64,000 nt of DNA from Omphiscola glabra (taxonomy: Eukaryota; Mollusca; Gastropoda; Lymnaeidae). The stretch covers positions 11,525,562 to 11,589,561 of the forward strand of contig OZ024810.1 of the NCBI GenBank assembly GCA_964017045.1, written 5' to 3'. The notes under the pieces were generated by a model, which had not been told where the DNA came from, searched no databases, and saw only the letters and a list, made by a program, of their open reading frames with translations. This document shows positions 1-12,545 of the stretch, piece by piece; position 1 is the first letter of the stretch; every line of letters starts with the position of its first letter. A program made the translations under genes and the position numbers.

Positions 1-2100
1 ACTGTACAGTAGGAACATGACATTATGTAAGTGGGTCGTCCTGAGAGATGGCCGGGTATGACGTCATCCGAGCCACCGGAACGAGCACGGCCAAGGTCAA
101 TGTAAGATCTGGATAGCCCACGTGGCCCACGTCATTGTGATCAAATGGGGAACCCAGTGTATGGATAGCAAACGTGACCCATGCCAGTGGGATAAAATTT
201 TGAACCTAGTCTAGATTCAAGCTTAAACATGTTTTGTACAGTTTAGCAACTAATGCCCCTTAACCCAAAGATGTAATAAAAAAAAATTTTTGGTAGTAAG
301 ACCAGTTGTGGTGGTGTGTAGATATGCCGGCGGAGGTACACACTATAGGTACACGCGTGAGCTACACGCATTGTTGAACACACTGGACGTACACATCTGA
401 TTTACACGTGGGATGCAGACTTCGAACAGAAACATGATTATGTTGCGTGCTTCTGTGAGTTAAAAGACGAGGTAGTGATGAGAACGTTTCGAATGTGATG
501 GGGGGGGGGGAAGGATTGGTTTGGTTTGGGGGGAGGGCGTGTAGAGGATTTTGAGCACCTGTATTTCCCCCCCCCCGCCCACCCCAAGAAGGAAGTTGAG
601 CACTACCATACAGGGGTATCTGGTAAAGTTCAATGCTACACGGGCGACTGAAGTTAAACATTCAAACAAAGGATTTTTTAAAATTTTATTAATTATAAAA
701 AATAAAAACCTTTGTTAAAGCTGAACTTGAGATGTGGAAATGTGGCTACATGGCTGGAAAACTAGAAAGGTGACGTCATTTATCGGTAATCCAGAAGAAA
801 AAAAAAGTTGTATTTGGGCAACCCCCGGGCAACTAAAAAATAAAAGCTAAGGTATATTTAAAAAAAAAAAAAAACATGGAGTGGATACGTTTTAAAAAAT
901 AAATTTAATTTAAAAAAAAAACATGGAGTTTATACGTTGTAAAAAAATAAAAAAAAAATTTTTTCAAAAAAAGGTGGGGTGGAATGATGAGGGAGGGTCC
1001 TCGGGCAGGATTAAAAGTGAAACCGACTGAAATAAAAAAATGTAGGATCTGCTAAAGCTGGGTAATCTCTGCAGACGCTGGTGGCGAGCCGTTCTGCACA
1101 CAATGCAAGTCAGAGATATTCTTGACGGAAGTGTCAGATTTTTTTTTTTTTTAAGTGAAGATCAAGTTATTTGCCTAAACAAGAGAACTTTTTTTTGTTA
1201 TTGTTAATAAATATGCCTTTAGGGAATTTAATGGGTTGCCTTTTGATATTGTTTATAAATATGCATTTATCGAAGTTAATGGGGGTCTTTTGTTAAAATT
1301 TAATTTTTTTTTTTTTTAATTGTGACATTATGGAAGTTCGTTGAAATGCGACATTTACATTGTTTAGCTCGGTGACGAAAATGTTTAATGCTAATTGAGA
1401 CTTCGCACTAGTAGATAAAAAAACCACGTTTTTTTTTTGTTTTTTTGTTACGTCTGGAGACTATCCAAACCTAAATTTTCTCTGTATGTTAGATTTTTTT
1501 TAAAATCAGAAGAACATATTTTAAAAAAACAACACTTGATTTCAAGTTTTTCTGAGGTAACTCTCCTATGGGGATATCAAGTTACTGCCAATGTCAAGAT
1601 GATGTCTCCGCGGCTATATATATATATATATATATATACATATTTCTTTTAAACGTCCAAAATAGATTTATGCATGGATTATATGCAATTTTCCACGTAT
1701 AATGCTGATAGTGGTAAGAAACAAATAATTCCTTTGTATCGTAACGCACTTGTACCGCGCTCACCAGTTGCAGAATTATATTGCAACACTAGAGTAAGAT
1801 TGAGAAAATTTCCTAGTTACCCGAATATAACAGAACGGCAGCAGTAGAAGTAAAATGAGTTGCATAAACAAAACCAAAAAACCAAAAAACCTTTCCAGGT
1901 AGATGGTTTAAAAACTTTTAAATGCTTTTTTAAAAAAAAGACCTTTAGTCTTCCAAACTTTTCTTTTGTGTGTTGGTTCAGTTGTTAGAGGTTTTGGTCT
2001 AGTTAACTTTTTTTCTAATGGTGCAAACTGCGTGTATGTGTGAGCTGTTCGATTTACTGGAGTGGTAGGTAGTTAACCAGAGGTTGGAACGGTGGTGGAA
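1..2100. other. intergenic, no gene seen
   Basis: AT-rich sequence with long A and T runs. A (TA)n microsatellite lies at about 1615-1640, and an A-rich block of roughly 55 bp is repeated near 860-960. The short open frames here are low-complexity and show no recognisable domain, splice pattern or promoter. Confidence 0.5.
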
Positions 2101-2258
2101 AGGGAGGAGTGGTAGGCAGGTAGGAGTGTTATGGTTGGAGGAGTGGTAGGCAGTTAGAAATTGTGGGCAGTTAGAAATGGTAGGCAGTTAGAACTTGTGG
2201 GCAGTTAGAAATGGTAGGCAGTTAGAAATTGTGGGCAGTTAGAAATGGTAGGCAGTTA
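2101..2258. repeat. minisatellite, 17/34-bp unit
   Basis: Alternating 17-bp units of the forms GGTAGGCAGTTAGAAAT and TGTGGGCAGTTAGAAA make a 34-bp higher-order period. About four dimers are clear, with a degenerate left edge rich in GGAGGAGTGGTAGG. No coding role is suggested. Confidence 0.8.
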
Positions 2259-3191
2259 ACCAGGTAGCAATTGATTCCCTCCTTCAAATCATGTGACTTG
2301 CTCACTGCCCCCCGCCCCCCGCCCCCCCCCCTTTTTATTTTTTGCTCACTGTCACTACTACTAAAACATGTCAGGCATAGTAAAAGAAAATTGAAAAGGA
2401 AAGTGTATATATTTACTATTGTTGTGTATCATCCGTAAACAATGTTTAGAGCACCGGGTGTTGTCAACGTTCACAAGATCATGTTAATTGATTTTGTGAA
2501 TAATAATAGACTTACATCTGTCGGAATAATTTTTCCCCCATGACATATGCATAGGCGTATCTACTTTCTTTAAAAATAATTGGCTTTCCCGTGAATTTTG
2601 TTTTCTCTGCGCCCGTTACTCGTGTCTACCTCCCACCCACCCCCTCCTACCCGTGCAAACGGAGGATTAAAATAGTGTTATATTTATATATCTAAATAAA
2701 CACCGCTAGTTTAAAATTGGCTTGAAGATGGCGTCTGCTCACTACCAACTTATAAAAGTCAGGGACGATAACAGTGTTTAGATTACACATACGGGGGGTG
2801 GTAGGAGTAAATTCTCACCCCGTGAGGATGGAGGATTGGGGTCAGGGGTCAAACTCCTGTCACGTGACGTAAGCCCGACAGTTTTGAAGATAGAACCAAA
2901 GGGAAGATAAGATATCATGGCGTTATCATACGAGTTATCGTATGTTTAAGAGTACGAGAGTCCGATTTGGTAAGAACTCGCACGTGCAGGTAGTCACCCT
3001 TGGGGGGGGGGGGGGCATTGAATGGGAGACAGCAACACGGCGATCTTCATTTTTAAATAACATCTACAAACCCTAGCGGCTTAAACAATAACAGCGACAA
3101 GCATAGAAGCACGAACAGACCCCCACCTTCCCTACTGTGAACTGATTTACAACAAATGAGGATGGTGTTGCATTTTGTTAAGAGCAGTGAC
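2259..3191. other. intergenic, no gene seen
   Basis: Mixed sequence with C- and G-homopolymer runs (around 2310-2330 and 3002-3014) and a CACGTGACGT motif near 2861. I see no gene in it. Confidence 0.45.
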
Positions 3192-4140
3192 TGTTTATTG
3201 TGTGGTTATCTCAGTGTTTGTTGATTGTGTGGTTATCTCAGTCTCTGTTGATTGTGTGGTTATCTCAGTCTCTGTTGATTGTGATTATCTCAGTGTCTGT
3301 TGATTGTGTGGTTATCTCGGTGACTGTTGATTGTGTGGTTATCTCAGTGTCTGTGGATTGTGTGGTTATCTCAGTGTCTGTTGATTGTGTGGTTATCTCA
3401 GTGACTGTTGATTGTGTGGTTATCTCAGTGTCTGTTGATTGTGTGGTTATCTCAGTCTCTGTTGATTGTGTGGTTATATCACTGTCTGTTGATTGTGTGG
3501 TTATCTCAGTGTCTATTGATTGTGTGGCTATCTCAGTGATGGTTTTTGTGATTATCTCAGTGACGGTTGATTGTGTGGTTATCTCAATGTCTGTTGAATG
3601 TGAGGTTATCTCAGTGTCTGTTGATTGTGCGGTTATCTCAGTGACGGTTGATTGTGTGGTTATCTCAATGTCTGTTGAATGTGTGGTTATCTCGGTGTCT
3701 GTTGATTGTGTGGTTATCTCAGTGACTGTTAATTGTGTGGTTCTCTCAGTGACTGTTGATTGTGTTGTTTTCTGAGTAACGGTTGATTGTGTGGTTATCT
3801 CAGTGTCTGTTGATTGTGTGGTTATCTCGATGTCTGTTGATTGTGTGGTTATCTCAGTGACTGTTGATTGTGTGGTTATCTCAGTCACTGTTGATTGTGT
3901 GGTCATCTCGGTGTCGTTGATTGTGTGGTTATCTCAGTGTCTGTTGATTGTGTGGTTATCTCAGTGTCTGTTGATTGTGTTGTTATCTCAGTGACGGTTG
4001 ATTGTGTGGTCATCTCAGTGACTGTTGATTGTGTTGTTTTCTGAGTAACTGTTGATTGTGTGGTTATCTCAGTGTCTGTTGATTGTGTGGTTATCTCAGT
4101 GTCTGTTGATTGTGTGGTTCTCTCAGTGTCTATTGATTGT
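3192..4140. repeat. minisatellite, 27-bp unit, about 35 copies
   Basis: Tandem 27-bp units, consensus GATTGTGTGGTTATCTCAGT followed by GTCTGTT, with variants such as GTGACTGTT. Because 27 is a multiple of three, both strands stay open for long stretches: the plus strand reads a nine-residue VISVSVDCV-like repeat and the minus strand TTQSTDTEI. Single- and multi-base indels shift the frame several times, so the open frames break and restart. That argues against selection for coding. Confidence 0.85.
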
Positions 4141-5589
4141 GGGCCAATTGCACCATCGGACGTGTAGGCATGACCATCACAATAGTGACAATACAAAGCT
4201 CACGGAAAGATGTTACACAAAGACAACACATTGTAATAAACCAGCCACTCTATTTCATTGGATGTGAGACGGATCTCACGAAAATGCCAACGGTGGCTAC
4301 GCGTTTTAGACATGGTTGTAAACATTTAAAGTCATGATTTGCTACCATTGTCAGGTATGACTGTTATCGTCATGAGACATTACTCATAATTTCAATGGCA
4401 TCTTTTATTTTCATTGATCCCATGTTAAATCGTTTTTTTTTTTAATGCATGAGAACCGCCGTGTATATTATTATTTTTAAAAAAATGGAAATTCTAATTT
4501 TCTTACCTTTAGTTGATTTCTCACGCACTGAAACATCCTTCCATAAACTGCTGTCTTGCATTCTTCCTTCTCTCTTTCTGTCCACGTCTTGCCTACTCTC
4601 CTGTTTCCCACGTGCTCGCTCAGTCCATTGCTCTGACCATCTCCTTCATTTCCCTTTTCACCTCTTTGTTTTTCACGTTATCATTTCCTCTGCGACACAC
4701 GCCGATGTCCACGTTTTGTTATATTCCGCCTTGCTATTGATCTCAAAGGGGAAATAACGCGGGTTTTTTTTAATATACCTTACAGCCAAGACTCCATTTT
4801 ATTGGCTACTTCCCCTGAAAAAAAAAATTGTAATATAAAATTGTTAAAATATTAATGTAATGCATTTTAAACGGAGAGACTAATATTTTTTTTTATATTA
4901 AGTTCATCAAAAATTGTTCTCAGTCGAACTGATTAATTCGATGATTAATGTGTTACAATACAATCCTATGCTTAAATGGAAACAACCCAGGAACGATGAC
5001 GAACTGAACAATTTTTTTTTTAGCACTGCATTATTATAATCCAGTGTTTTGAAATACCAACATCTATAATAATAAATCCCGAGTGGACGTTGTCCATCCG
5101 TCTAAAGATAGGTAATACATTTTAACCCCGTTTAAATAGTTTTTACGGCTTAACTCCTTCACGTAATGCTTTTGTTGTACAAAAAAAAAAAAATAATAAT
5201 AATAAATAAAAGAAGACATATTAGTCATTCAATGTTTAAAAAAGTATTCATACTTTGTTTTGCAATGTACTATTAGCGAAAGCTAAGAAAGGGAAAAAAA
5301 AAAGGGGGGGGGGGGGATTCCAGATGGCACTCCATATTTCCACCTATGTTTAGTAGAGCAACCACAAGTCGGCACTCATCACGGCACACACGCACCTCTT
5401 CCTGTTTGTTATATGCGAACCATTATTGCTTTGCCCTCGGCTGATTTCGATATATTCCGAGACTCGACGTTTGTTTATTCCCATTTAAGATGTATTTCGG
5501 TAAGATTTTCAAAGTCGGCATGTGCGTTTTTTTTTTTTTTGTAGAGAGGTTTTGTGAGTGGGGGATTGCTGAGCTGTTTATGCTAAATA
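4141..5589. other. intergenic, no gene seen
   Basis: AT-rich DNA with poly-A and poly-G runs (G run near 5306-5316). The short plus-strand open frames near 4449-4757 are C/T-rich and match nothing I recognise. Confidence 0.45.
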
Positions 5590-5885
5590 TTGATATTTAT
5601 GGGGTATTTATAAAGTTATGTGTTCTGTATATTGTTATGTGGGGTGGTTATAAAAGGGCGTCTGTGATATTTATAAAAAAAATCGTTTGGAGTATTTTTA
5701 GTCATATGCTTAATTTTTAGTGTTTTGTGGACTTTTTATAGAGGTGGATTGGCTATTTATAGAGTGGTGTGGTGTATTTATAGATTTGCATTGACTATTT
5801 ATATTGTTTTTAAGGTCGTTTTAGAGGTGTTTCGGCTGTTTATAGAGTTGAGTGGGATATTTATTGAGGTGTTTAGGCGATTCAT
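5590..5885. repeat. degenerate TTTATA-containing tandem repeat
   Basis: A poorly conserved repeat of roughly 25-30 bp in which TATTTATA or TTTATAGAG recurs about ten times, separated by G/T-rich stretches such as GAGGTGTTT. It looks like an old minisatellite. The two open frames across it are by-products. Confidence 0.55.
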
Positions 5886-5929
5886 GGGAACTGATACAAT
5901 TAACTTAAACATAGTAAAATACTGATCAA

Positions 5930-6440
5930 CCTATCTTACTGAGACCTTCCCTGGTCCTATCTTACTGAGACCTTCCCTCGTCCTATCTTACTGAGACCTT
6001 CCCTGGTCCTATCTAACTGAGACCTTCCCTGGTCCTATTTTACTGAAACCTACCCTGGTCCTATCTTACTGAGACCTTCCCTGGTCCTATCTTACTGAGA
6101 CCTTCCCTGGTCCTATCTTACTGAGAGCTTCCCTGGTCCTATCTTACTGAGACCTTCCCTGGTCCTATCTTACAGAGACCTTCCCTTGTCCGATCTTACT
6201 AAGACCTTCCCTGGTCCTATCTTACTGAGACATCCCTGGTCCTATCTAACTGAGACCTTCCCTGGTCCCATCTTACTGAGACCTTCCCTGTGCCTATCTT
6301 ACTGAGACCTTCCCTGTTCCCATCTTACTGAGACCTTCCCTGGTCCCATCTTACTGAGACCTTCCCTGGTCCCATCTTACTGAGACCTTCCCTGTTCCCA
6401 TCTTACTGAGACCTTCCCTGGTCCCATCCTACTGAGCCCT
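5930..6440. repeat. minisatellite, 26-bp unit, about 20 copies
   Basis: Tandem units of CTATCTTACTGAGACCTTCC followed by CTGGTC. Copies differ by single substitutions and occasional 1-bp losses. The right-hand copies carry CCCATC in place of CCTATC, so the array contains two local subfamilies. Confidence 0.9.
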
Positions 6441-6703
6441 TCCTTACTACTTTATTACTGAGACCCGCCCTGCTTCCCCCCAATGCACTTGGGATGCTCA
6501 CAGCATCAACCCTCAAATTTAACTGTGGCGCAAACAGCCCGTGTTGAAAGGACGTTCGACTCAATTATATCTAACACTGATAACAGCTGCTAGACACAGC
6601 GATCAGAGCGGAGCACTGCTGAAATGTTGCAGAGCAATGCTCTTGAGCGGTGGCTCAAGATGAAACGCGCCCGCTGCCCCCCCCCCCCCATTTCACAACC
6701 GTT

Positions 6704-6881
6704 AATGTGGGACCCAGGACCGGAGGACGTCCCGCAAACTAATTTATGCCTGGCTTAGAGTACCCCCACGGTACTTGAGCTATCCTTTTGTGAATGTGGG
6801 ACCCAAGACCGGAGGACGTCCCGCAAACTAATTTATGCCTGGCTTAGAGTACCCCCCACGGTACTTGAGCTATCCTTATGT
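6704..6881. repeat. 89-bp direct duplication
   Basis: Two adjacent copies beginning AATGTGGGACCCA at 6704 and 6793, each containing GGACGTCCCGC and ending near GAGCTATCCTT. They differ by very few bases, so the duplication is fairly recent. Confidence 0.85.
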
Positions 6882-7099
6882 GAAAATTGGACGGAACGAA
6901 CCCATGGGCAGAGCATGAAACAGCTACCTGACACGATGACAATAAGAATCTACCAGAAACAGCTACCTAGCATTGCTACCAGACACTGCTTCCGTACGCG
7001 GCTACACATGTATCTAAAAGCTAGACAATAAAGCTACCAGAAAAATCTAGCATGAATAGCAAACAAAGTTACCAGAAAAATATACTGGGCACAGCTTCC

Positions 7100-8105
7100 A
7101 GACAATATCTACCAGACACAGCTACCGAAATAAATATTCCAATCTACAGGCGTCAGAACAACCTACAAGACATAGCTGCCAGAACAATCTACCAGACATA
7201 GCTGTAATAACAATCTACCAGACATAGCTGCCATAACAATCTACCAGACATAGCTGCCAGAACAATCTACCAGACATAGCTGCCAGAACAATCTACCAGA
7301 CACAGCTGCCAGAACAATCTACCAGACATAGCTGCCATAACAATCTACCAGACATAGCTGCCATAACAACCTACCAGACATAGCTGCCAGAAAAATCTAC
7401 CAGACATAGCTGCCAGAACAATCTACCAGGCATAGCTGCCATAACAATCTATCAGACATAGCTGCCAGAACAATCTACCAGACATGGGTGCCAGAAGAAT
7501 CTACCAGACATAGCTGCCAGAACAATCTACCAGACATAGCTGCCATAACAATCTACCAGACATAGCTGCCAGAAAAATCTACCAGACATAGCTGCCAGAA
7601 CAATCTACCAGGCATAGCTGCCATAACAATCTATCAGACATAGCTGCCAGAACAATCTACCAGACATGGGTGCCAGAAGAATCTACCAGACATAGCTGCC
7701 AGAACAATCTACCAGACATAGCTGCCAGAACAATCTACCAGACATAGCTGCCATAACAATCTACCAGACATAGCTGCCAGAACAATCTACCAGACATGGG
7801 TGCCAGAAGAATCTACCAGACATAGCTGCAAGAACAATCTACCAGACATAGCTGCCAGAACAATCTACCAGACATAGGTGCCAGAAAAATCTACCAGACA
7901 TAGCTACCAGAACAATCAACCAGACATAGCTGCCAGAACAATCTACCAGAAAAAGATGCCAGAACAATCTACCAGACATGGATGCCAGAACAATGTACAA
8001 GATATAGGTGCCATAACAATCTACCAGACATAACTGCCAGAACAATCTACCAGACATAGGTGCCATAACAATCTACCAGACACAGGTACCAGCACGATCT
8101 ACCAA
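7100..8105. repeat. minisatellite, 26-bp unit with higher-order blocks
   Basis: Tandem units of AGACATAGCTGCCAGAACAA followed by TCTACC fill about 1 kb. Variant units (GCCATAACAA, CAGGCATAGC, CATGGGTGCCAGAAGAA) recur in the same order at about 7386 and again at about 7568, which is 182 bp or seven units later. Multi-unit block duplication has therefore occurred. No gene function is suggested. Confidence 0.88.
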
Positions 8106-8812
8106 ATAGCAATGAGTCATTTTTCATGGAATCCTTGTAAGGATCCACTGAAACGGATGCCAATGTAACCACATTGCATGTATTGGATGGCGATGACATT
8201 TCCTTTATCAATTTTCTACTTTTAAAAATAGTCTTCTGTTCTCTGTAACTATTGCGTCCATTTTGGGCTATGAAGCAGTTTGATTATTCGGCGTAGCGCG
8301 CCACAGATGTCATAGTAGGTTGCACCACATTTGTCATATTGCGCTGCACTACTGATGACATTTAGCGGTGCAACCCTAGTGTCAGTTTGCTGTGCACTAC
8401 TGAGGATTATATTTTCGCTGGACCCGGCATTATTAATGCCAACCGCCAGTACCACATTATGGTGGCCCCCCTTCATACGCCATGCTCTCTTTGTGACTCC
8501 GCCTCTGGTTTCCAGCACGTATCACCGTGCTTACCCATTCCCACGTTATTTCTGTCCTGGCCTTGAAAATAAAGCACACGTCAATGACGCAACCAGGGTT
8601 TGTCTAAATGAAAAAGAAAAAAGAAAAGGAACAGCAAAATTACCGCGCCTGCTGGCAGCAGACGTGTGCTTTAGAGGAGACTTTTGACTTCCCGCGCACA
8701 CGTCAGACTCAGTTATGGAGATAACTGAAGCCAGACTTACAGAGAAGTGCTAGTTAGTGGCGTAGGCAAATTTTAGTTACGGTAAAATTGTTGAAACTTC
8801 TTCCTCCCAAAC
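8106..8812. other. intergenic, no gene seen
   Basis: Single-copy-looking sequence of mixed composition. Overlapping opposite-strand open frames at 8249-8687 are short and have no family resemblance I can name. Confidence 0.4.
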
Positions 8813-9060
8813 CTTTAAGTCCCACAGACCTGTTCCCAAAAATCCCACAGACCTATTCATACAAACTCAATAGACATATTTCTGCAAACACCATAGACAT
8901 ATTCCATCAAATCCCACATACTTAGTCCCCAAAAAATCCCACAGACCTATTCATACAAACTCCATAGACATATTTCTGCAAACACCATAGACATATTCCA
9001 TCAAATCCCACATACTTAGTCCCCAAAACCCCAAAGACCTATTCCCACAAGCCCCACAGG
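8813..9060. repeat. degenerate repeat with 96-bp block duplication
   Basis: Short units around CCCACAGACCTATTC and CACCATAGACATATTCCATC alternate. A block starting AATCCCACAGACCTATTCAT near 8840 recurs near 8936. Confidence 0.75.
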
Positions 9061-10841
9061 CATTTATCTCCCCCCCCCCCCCAAAAAAAAAAAAAGAAAG
9101 GTATATATCTGACAACAGCGGTTCTCAATCATCAACCACACCTTGGGTAATTTCCCAAGATCTTGGGAATTCACGACCCCCATTGGGATCTGGGGAATAA
9201 TTTTGAAAATCAGGCAAAACCTTGGGAAATATTAACAGAGGGAAGATTTCTTACATATTTTGAAAAAATGCAAATTGACCTTGTACACCATATCCATAAA
9301 ACAGTCTCAACAATAAATAAACTGATAATAAATCTTGAAATCTCTAAGGAAATCAATATAGCCTATTAATATTATAGAATTTATGAGGGGGGGGGGGGGG
9401 GGGGTAATAGGCTCGGAAACTTTATCAGACATTAGGCTCTTAGACATTAGCAACCATACGAAAAACAGTACAAGCCAAAGAGGGAACGATAGTGTTCAAT
9501 CAAGAATCGATAGTAAAATATGATGAATTTCAGTTACTTCTACAATGTGTTCAAACTATGATACGGTGCATCTGTTAAAAAATCGAGCCTAATTTTCATC
9601 AATTGGAAAAAAAAATAGTTGTGCATTTACAGGTAATTTAGATATTAAAATTATACCGGTACATTGTAGGATTATAGCTGAAAAGTTCATTTACACAGTA
9701 TTTTGTTTGAAAAAAAAAATTATTATAATTATAATGTAACCTTACAATTTAAGAAAATACTTATTGTCTTCATATAATATCAATCCATTTAACTACAATT
9801 ATTATTATTAAATTCTGCTTTATTGATTTGCAAACCCCATTACTAATCTACAGACTTACAATAAGAAAACAACATGTTTTGATGATGAACCTTTTGCCCT
9901 TGTAATGGTTGTAAAGAGACTTCTGTGTTAATTAGCCCTGTGCGCTTTGTTTCAAAGTGACCTCTATTACACATGTAGATGATATTTTTACTAGAAAAAA
10001 ATCGAGGTAATATTTAATTTAGTAGCCTAACTCCAATGGGGTATTGATAATTTGGATTAAAAATTAATAAAAAAAATTTTTCAAAATCAATTATTTTTTT
10101 TGTGATCAAGATTTTTTTTAAAATGTCTTTTAAAATAAATTTCAGTCAATTACTGTACTCCGAGTTTCAGGGGCATTAATTATTGCTGTAATTACTACAT
10201 AGAAAACCCCTTTTAAAGAAAACTCTTATATATTTATATGATCTTGGGAAATCCTGGGAAATTTTTTGACAAAATCTTGGGAAATTTTAAAAAAGTGAGT
10301 GGCAGCCATGGGAGGGGGGGTAATTTGAACCTGTACATGAGAAATATCTTCAGCGTTGTGGAACACTTTGTATGCCATTTGTCGTCTGCCTCAACCACAA
10401 ACACTCCCCCCCCACCCCACCCCGTCCACCACATACTCATCGAGCCCCAAAAGAGCAGTTCTCTGTGTTTGATTGAACTTTCCAGCTGATAGACCCCCAC
10501 TTTTGACCACGTATGGAACTGACCAATGTTGGAGAAATCTGTGATGAAGGGAGAAAAGGTTAGATAATGCAGGAGCACATACGGATGGGGGTTGGGTGAA
10601 TTTACCGGGCTAAGCGGGGGGGGGGGGGGGCGTGTTTCGTGATCTAAGGCAAGGTGGGTGACCGTGTTGATGATCGTGTTGTTTTTTCTATATCCCTCTC
10701 CTAAACATGGGCAAACATGCATCGCAGCAGAAGTTTTAAGTCAATGGGTGCTACGTGTCAAGGTGACCTTATCGGTCAAAGGTGTGGTCAAAGATGAAAA
10801 GAAACCTGGGGAAAAAAAACCCAGCTAATTACGAGATAGTG
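9061..10841. other. intergenic with dispersed-repeat fragments
   Basis: CAGCGGTTCTCAATC near 9116 resembles the terminus of a SPIN-like hAT element but no partner end is obvious. Fragments with CTTGGGAAAT recur near 9150-9230 and 10240-10290. An 18-base G tract lies at 9387-9404. I see no gene. Confidence 0.45.
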
Positions 10842-11940
10842 TGTACACTGATGGGCTTAGCTGGTGTGTGTCGTTGTGACCACGTGACACTGTGTACACT
10901 GATGGGCTTAGCTGGTGTGTGTCGTTGTGACCACGTGACACTGTGTACACTGATGGGCTTAGCTGGTGTGTGTCGTTGTGACCACGTGACACTGTGTACA
11001 CTGATGGGCTTAGCTGGTGTGTGTCGTTGTGACCACGTGACACTGTGTACACTGATGGGCTTAGCTGGTGTGTGTCGTTGTGACCACGTGACACTGTGTA
11101 CACTGATGGGCTTAGCTGGTGTGTGTCGTTGTGACCACGTGACACTGTGTACACTGATGGGCTTAGCTGGTGTGTGTCGTTGTGACCACGTGACACTGTG
11201 TACACTGATGGGCTTAGCTGGTGTGTGTCGTTGTGACCACGTGACACTGTGTACACTGATGGGCTTAGCTGGTGTGTGTCGTTGTGACCACGTGACACTG
11301 TGTACACTGATGGGCTTAGCTGGTGTGTGTCGTTGTGACCACGTGACACTGTGTACACTGATGGGCTTAGCTGGTGTGTGTCGTTGTGACCACGTGACAC
11401 TGTGTACACTGATGGGCTTAGCTGGTGTGTGTCGTTGTGACCACGTGACACTGTGTACACTGATGGGCTTAGCTGGTGTGTGTCGTTGTGACCACGTGAC
11501 ACTGTGTACACTGATGGGCTTAGCTGGTGTGTGTCGTTGTGACCACGTGACACTGTGTACACTGATGGGCTTAGCTGGTGTGTGTCGTTGTGACCACGTG
11601 ACACTGTGTACACTGATGGGCTTAGCTGGTGTGTGTCGTTGTGACCACGTGACACTGTGTACACTGATGGGCTTAGCTGGTGTGTGTCGTTGTGACCACG
11701 TGACACTGTGTACACTGATGGGCTTAGCTGGTGTGTGTCGTTGTGACCACGTGACACTATGTACACTGATGGGCTTAGCTGGTGTGTGTCGTTGTGACCA
11801 CGTGACACTATGTACACTGATGGGCTTAGCTGGTGTGTGTCGTTGTGACCACGTGACACTATGTATACTGATGGGCTTAGCTGGTGTGTGTCGTTGTTAC
11901 CACGTGACACTATGTACACTGATGGGCTTAGCTGGTGCGT
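10842..11940. repeat. 51-bp satellite, 21.5 near-identical copies
   Basis: Twenty-one full units and a partial one. The unit begins TGTACACTGATGGGCTTAGC and contains TGTGACCACGTGACACT. The leftmost copies are identical over several hundred bases; the last four carry a G-to-A change giving ACTATGTAC, and one has TTACCACGTG. Each unit holds one CACGTG E-box palindrome. With a 17-codon unit both strands stay open (386 codons on plus, 364 on minus). I read these as by-products, since nothing favours either strand. Confidence 0.95.
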
Positions 11941-12115
11941 AGCTGTAACGACGTGACCACTGTGTACATTGATTGGATTAAGCCGCTGTGTAGTTGTGAC
12001 GACGTGACAGTCACTATGTACATTGATGGGTTTAGCTGGTGCGTAGCTGTAACGACGTGACCACTGTGTACATTAATGGGTTTAGCTGAATGTGTAGGTG
12101 TGACCACATATCGCT
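11941..12115. repeat. diverged right edge of the 51-bp satellite
   Basis: About three units that still show TGTACATTGATGGGTTTAGC and GTGACCAC but carry many substitutions and indels (for example GCGTAGCTGTAACGACGTGA). This is the degenerate margin of the homogeneous array to its left. Confidence 0.8.
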
Positions 12116-12462
12116 GCTAAAAGGCGTGCATGAGATGCTTTATTGCAAAGATGTGAGAACATATGCCATGTGAAACTGTAAATAATATGGAAATATGGTA
12201 AGATATTAAGATGGAAAGATGGTAATTGTGTGACATGAAGAAGATCTTTAATCTAGCGAGAAGCTGGGAAGATAATACATTTGCAAGGTGTGAGATAGAC
12301 AAAAAAAAGATGTTGCGCTTATAAGATGAATTCGAGAAGATTTTAATCATGATTAATTGAACGAGAGGGAGCGTTAACACTGACTAATATTAGGCACAAG
12401 AATGCAGTGAGACTAGGAGGCATGATACAACCAGGGCCGTGCCCGGGGCAAAGCCTGACAAC
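12116..12462. other. intergenic, no gene seen
   Basis: AT-rich single-copy-looking sequence with one short minus-strand open frame that has no recognisable domain. Confidence 0.4.
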
Positions 12463-12545
12463 GACTATCCTATGACGACTATCCTCGGATGACTATCCTC
12501 GGACGACTATCCTCGGACGACTATCCTCGGACGACTATCCTCGGT
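12463..12545. repeat. short tandem repeat, 14-bp unit
   Basis: About six copies of GACTATCCTCGGAC, with a diverged first copy (GACTATCCTATGAC). Confidence 0.85.

Noticed and set aside
362..669. Two overlapping minus-strand open frames
   Set aside because: They run through G and C homopolymers, have no domain and no partner exons.
3200..4196. Long open frames on both strands in the 27-bp array
   Set aside because: They follow from a unit length divisible by three, break at indels, and have biased nonsense composition; annotated as a repeat.
3192..8105. Direct-repeat arrays that might suggest CRISPR
   Set aside because: Units are contiguous with no unique spacers, and the gene content is eukaryotic.
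8756..8780. AGTGGCGTAGGC resembling a hAT terminus
   Set aside because: No partner terminus or 8-bp duplication found.
10234..10722. 162-codon minus-strand open frame
   Set aside because: Low-complexity proline, glycine and tryptophan runs from G/C tracts; no family resemblance or splice context.
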